64,000 nt of DNA from Polaribacter litorisediminis (GTDB taxonomy: Bacteria > Bacteroidota > Bacteroidia > Flavobacteriales > Flavobacteriaceae), in assembly GCF_019968605.1 (NCBI RefSeq), contig NZ_CP082966.1:2281001-2345000 (forward strand), written 5' to 3'. The position numbers were made by a program, and so were the translations under genes. The notes beneath the pieces are model-generated. The model searched no databases and had not been told where the DNA came from. It saw only the letters and a program-made list of their open reading frames with translations. Shown here one piece after another: positions 61,221-64,000 of this stretch (its first letter is position 1; each line of letters starts with the position of its first letter).

Positions 61221-64000
61221 CTAATCCATAATGGCATCTTGAATAATTTGCTGAATTTTGGTCCGAATATTTTCTTTAATTAAACCTCTATTATTCATGT
61301 GCGGATACACCCTATTCGACAAAAAAACATATACAATTTCACTTTTAGGATCTGCCCAAGCATAGGTTCCTGTAAAACCAGAATGACCAAAACTTGCATC
61401 AGAAACGCAACCACAAGTTGCTTCTATATCTGGGTTTAGCTGCGGCTTGTCAAAACCTAAACCTCTTCGCACATTTTTATCAGCATAATAACGGGTATTG
61501 AATTTATCGATGGTTTCTGCTTTTAAATACCGTCTACCTCCATAAAAACCTTTTTGTAAATACATTTGCATCATTTTTGCAACATCATTTGCATTCGCAA
61601 ATAAACCTGCATGTCCTGCAATACCTCCCAACATGGCAGCTCCCATGTCATGCACATGACCATGTATTAATTGATTTCTAAAATAATCGTCTTTTTCGGA
61701 GGGAACGATCTCTGATTTTTTGAATTTTTGTAACGGCAAGTAGGTCATTCTATCCGCCCCTAACAAACTATAAAATTGCTGATCTACTAATTTATTTAGC
61801 GGCTTTTCATATGTTTTTTCTAATGCTTCTTTAAATAAATAATATCCTAAATCGCTATACTTATACCCTTCATTTTCTCTTTGATCTGCGTCGCGGATAT
61901 ATTTATAAATACTGTCTTTGTAAGACTTTTTAATAAACAGATTTTCAGCGACTTCAACATTGTATTTACTACTTCTTTTTGTTCTATAGAATATCGGTAA
62001 ATTTTTATGCGTAATACTATCTTGTGTTTTTAAATAAAAAGGAATCCATGCTTTTAACTTACCAAAATGCGATAAAACTTCTTTCACAGAAACCCCTCCT
62101 TTATTAGTCTCTGCAAAACTTGGTAATATATCTTGTAAACTTGCCGTTAATGGTATTTTCTGATCTTCTTCTGCCTTCATAATTAAAGGCAAAGAAGCTA
62201 ACATTTTTGTTAAAGAAGCTAAATCATAAATATCAGAATTTTTAACGGGTATCTCTTTTATTTCCGTGTGATAGCCATAACTTTTTTGAAAAACTACTTT
62301 TCCTTTTCTTGCCACTAAAACTTGAAACCCAGGTGCCATTTTTTCTTTCAAAACAGTTGTGGCAATAGAATCTATAAAAGATAATTTTTTTGAAGATAAT
62401 TGCACTTCTTCAGGTATCGTATATTCTAATCTACTTAAGCTATACGATTCTATTCCGTGCCCAACCTTAAAGTTATCACCAATAGAAACTGGTAATTTTC
62501 CGTGCGCTTTAAGCGCTCCAAAAATAATTTCGGCCGAAATTTCTTGTGCTAATTTACTATTCTGATAAGAAACAAGGATACTTTCTATGTTCGTAAAACT
62601 TTTTAGTTGCAATAAACTATACGGACTTGTAAAAACATCTAAAATTACATTTTTTCCTCTAGCAATTTCTTGTAACCAAACGAGCTCTTTACTTTTAAAT
62701 TTATAACTTTTCCAAGGATGCTCATTTGATTTATGAAAACCTATAATCACCTGGTTATAGGGTTTTAATTTCACTAATAAGCCATCTAAATTCTCATCAG
62801 AAATTACATCTACTTTTGTATAATTCTTGAGCATATTTACAAAATGATTTCCAGAATCATCACCTAATTTTACATAGGCTATTTTTTGATACTCTAGATT
62901 TGCTAACGGTATTGTATGCTTTTCATTTTTTACCAGAGTAATCGCATTTTTCACAAGCTCTCGGTGTAATAATTCGTCTTCAATTGTATTTAAATCTTCT
63001 TGTAAATTATCAGTTTCAATAGGTTTGTAATTATGTAAACCCATCCAGTATTTAGCTTTTAAAATCTTTTTAACAGAAAAATTTAGTCTTTCTTCAGTTA
63101 ATGTTTTTAAAATTAGTGCTTGTTTTATCAAACGAATACTTGCTGGCACATCTTGCGGAATTAATAACATATCATTTCCTGCAATAATTGCTGCTAGATC
63201 TACTTCTGCGGATGTTGCATAATCTGTTGCCCCTTTCATATTTAAACCATCCGTAATGATCAATCCATTAAAACCTAACTCATGCTGCAATAAATCTGTA
63301 ACGACACTTTTTGATAACGAAGTTGGTAAATTTGCATTCGATTCTAAACTGGGTATATTTAAATGTGCTGTCATTACACTTCCAATGCCTGCATCAAAAA
63401 TTTTTCTGTAAGGGTATAATTCTATAGAATCTAGTCGTGCTTTATCAAAATTTAAAAGTGGTAAAGTATAATGAGAGTCTGATGCTGTATCTCCATGACC
63501 CGGAAAATGTTTGGCATTTGCCATCACGCTAAACTTTTGCAATCCTTGCGTAAATGAAATTGCTTTTTGAGTTACATTTTCTTTACTTTCTCCAAAAGAA
63601 CGATTCCCGATTATAGGATTTTCTGGATTTACATTCACATCTACTACTGGCGCAAAATTTACATGAATTCCTAAACGCCTGCAATGTTTGCCTAAATGTT
63701 CCCCAAATCGTTTCACTAAAGAATCATTTTGAATAGCTCCTAAAGTCATGTTCCAAGGAAACTTGTAGGTGTTTTTCAAACGCATATCTAAACCCCATTC
63801 ACCATCAAAGCCAATCATTAAAGGCACCTTAGAAAGTGCTTGGTATTTATTGTTAAGAATGGCTTGTTTTTGAGGAGTTCCTTGCATAAAAATTAAATTA
63901 CCTACGTGATATTTTGTAATCATTTCAGTAATAAAGTCTTCGTGTTTTTGATCTAAATTAGAATAAGCTTGCACCATAAACAACTGTCCTATTTTTTCAT
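61221..64000 (-). CDS. GH3 beta-N-acetylglucosaminidase fused to a serine beta-lactamase-like domain, N-terminus off window
   Basis: The gene continues past the right edge. The frame reads EKIGQLFMVQAYSN at 63998 downwards, the normal GH3 start, so the apparent TTG at 63983 is not the real start. The N-terminal GH3 domain has GFDGEWGLDMRLKNTYKFPW, KHFPGHGDTASDSHY and LIITDGLNMKGA with the catalytic Asp. The C-terminal domain carries the beta-lactamase/transpeptidase-type motifs YDLASLTKML (SxxK), YSDLGYYL and GHSGFTG. Such fusions in Bacteroidota are thought to cut and process chitin- or peptidoglycan-derived amino-sugar chains. About 15 or more N-terminal residues are missing. Confidence 0.92.
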   Translation of the reverse strand, partial: EKIGQLFMVQAYSNLDQKHEDFITEMITKYHVGNLIFMQGTPQKQAILNNKYQALSKVPLMIGFDGEWGLDMRLKNTYKFPWNMTLGAIQNDSLVKRFGEHLGKHCRRLGIHVNFAPVVDVNVNPENPIIGNRSFGESKENVTQKAISFTQGLQKFSVMANAKHFPGHGDTASDSHYTLPLLNFDKARLDSIELYPYRKIFDAGIGSVMTAHLNIPSLESNANLPTSLSKSVVTDLLQHELGFNGLIITDGLNMKGATDYATSAEVDLAAIIAGNDMLLIPQDVPASIRLIKQALILKTLTEERLNFSVKKILKAKYWMGLHNYKPIETDNLQEDLNTIEDELLHRELVKNAITLVKNEKHTIPLANLEYQKIAYVKLGDDSGNHFVNMLKNYTKVDVISDENLDGLLVKLKPYNQVIIGFHKSNEHPWKSYKFKSKELVWLQEIARGKNVILDVFTSPYSLLQLKSFTNIESILVSYQNSKLAQEISAEIIFGALKAHGKLPVSIGDNFKVGHGIESYSLSRLEYTIPEEVQLSSKKLSFIDSIATTVLKEKMAPGFQVLVARKGKVVFQKSYGYHTEIKEIPVKNSDIYDLASLTKMLASLPLIMKAEEDQKIPLTASLQDILPSFAETNKGGVSVKEVLSHFGKLKAWIPFYLKTQDSITHKNLPIFYRTKRSSKYNVEVAENLFIKKSYKDSIYKYIRDADQRENEGYKYSDLGYYLFKEALEKTYEKPLNKLVDQQFYSLLGADRMTYLPLQKFKKSEIVPSEKDDYFRNQLIHGHVHDMGAAMLGGIAGHAGLFANANDVAKMMQMYLQKGFYGGRRYLKAETIDKFNTRYYADKNVRRGLGFDKPQLNPDIEATCGCVSDASFGHSGFTGTYAWADPKSEIVYVFLSNRVYPHMNNRGLIKENIRTKIQQIIQDAIMD

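Overview
The window reads as chromosome of a low-GC Bacteroidota bacterium, most likely a marine Flavobacteriaceae (Polaribacter/Tenacibaculum-like). The support is a FecA-type TonB receptor with a DUF4249 lipoprotein, an UpxY-type antiterminator, a secreted tricorn-like protease, DUF4834/DUF6122/DUF4159 proteins, frequent TTG starts, and several candidate -7 boxes of the form TAnnTTTG. The genus is an inference. I saw no tRNA, rRNA or CRISPR array.

Region 1 (1-13.2 kb, all minus strand) is a surface-polysaccharide locus. A block makes PAPS (cysC, cysD, cysN), recycles PAP (cysQ) and carries a doubled DUF2061 protein. An UpxY-type antiterminator lies upstream of it. Further upstream is a nucleotide-sugar operon: UDP-HexNAc C4-epimerase, UDP-sugar 6-dehydrogenase and a WlbA/WbpB-like 3-dehydrogenase. 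A four-helix-bundle gene flanked by 17-bp inverted repeats sits inside that operon. The distal end is wrecked. A UDP-glucuronate 4-epimerase gene survives only as an N-terminal piece (4049-4249) and a C-terminal piece with four in-frame stops (757-1345). Between them lie an IS1595-type transposase relic, an intact glycosyltransferase-like gene and a complete IS4-type element. A DegT/DnrJ aminotransferase runs off the left edge.

Region 2 (13.2-19.1 kb) is almost gene-free. A 3.8-kb repeat island is built from a few 100-200 bp modules in the same orientation. Seven copies of one module and two exact-length segmental duplications (509 bp and 291 bp) stand out. It also holds hairpins whose stems differ between copies but still pair. 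Two small cytidylyltransferase-like genes, an IS3 transposase relic and a 206-bp dispersed repeat follow.

Region 3 (19.1-46.7 kb, plus strand) is core metabolism and envelope. It contains a secreted protein/TonB receptor/DUF4249/secreted protein operon, AcpH-like phosphodiesterase, gamma-glutamyltransferase, a VOC protein, tricorn-like protease, pseudouridine synthase and a tandem-duplicated membrane-anchored protein. These are followed by an AI-2E-type transporter, a THUMP-like methyltransferase, FdhD with a YdeP-type molybdoenzyme, and a Gly-rich predicted beta-barrel. The stretch ends in a GH20 hexosaminidase - GHMP kinase - sugar nucleotidyltransferase - Na+ symporter cluster that looks like a sugar salvage route.

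Region 4 (46.7-64 kb) begins with two adjacent MITE-like elements. One of them recurs at 60.8 kb, and both copies carry 9-bp target duplications. A minus-strand operon follows (DUF4834, YfhO-like, two glycosyltransferases, flippase). Then come an outer-membrane protein with a Thr-Glu repeat tail, a GNAT-like protein ending in a 14-unit heptamer repeat, rsmE, DUF4159, a bile-acid-type symporter and an acyltransferase. The right edge holds a GH3/serine-hydrolase fusion that continues past the window.
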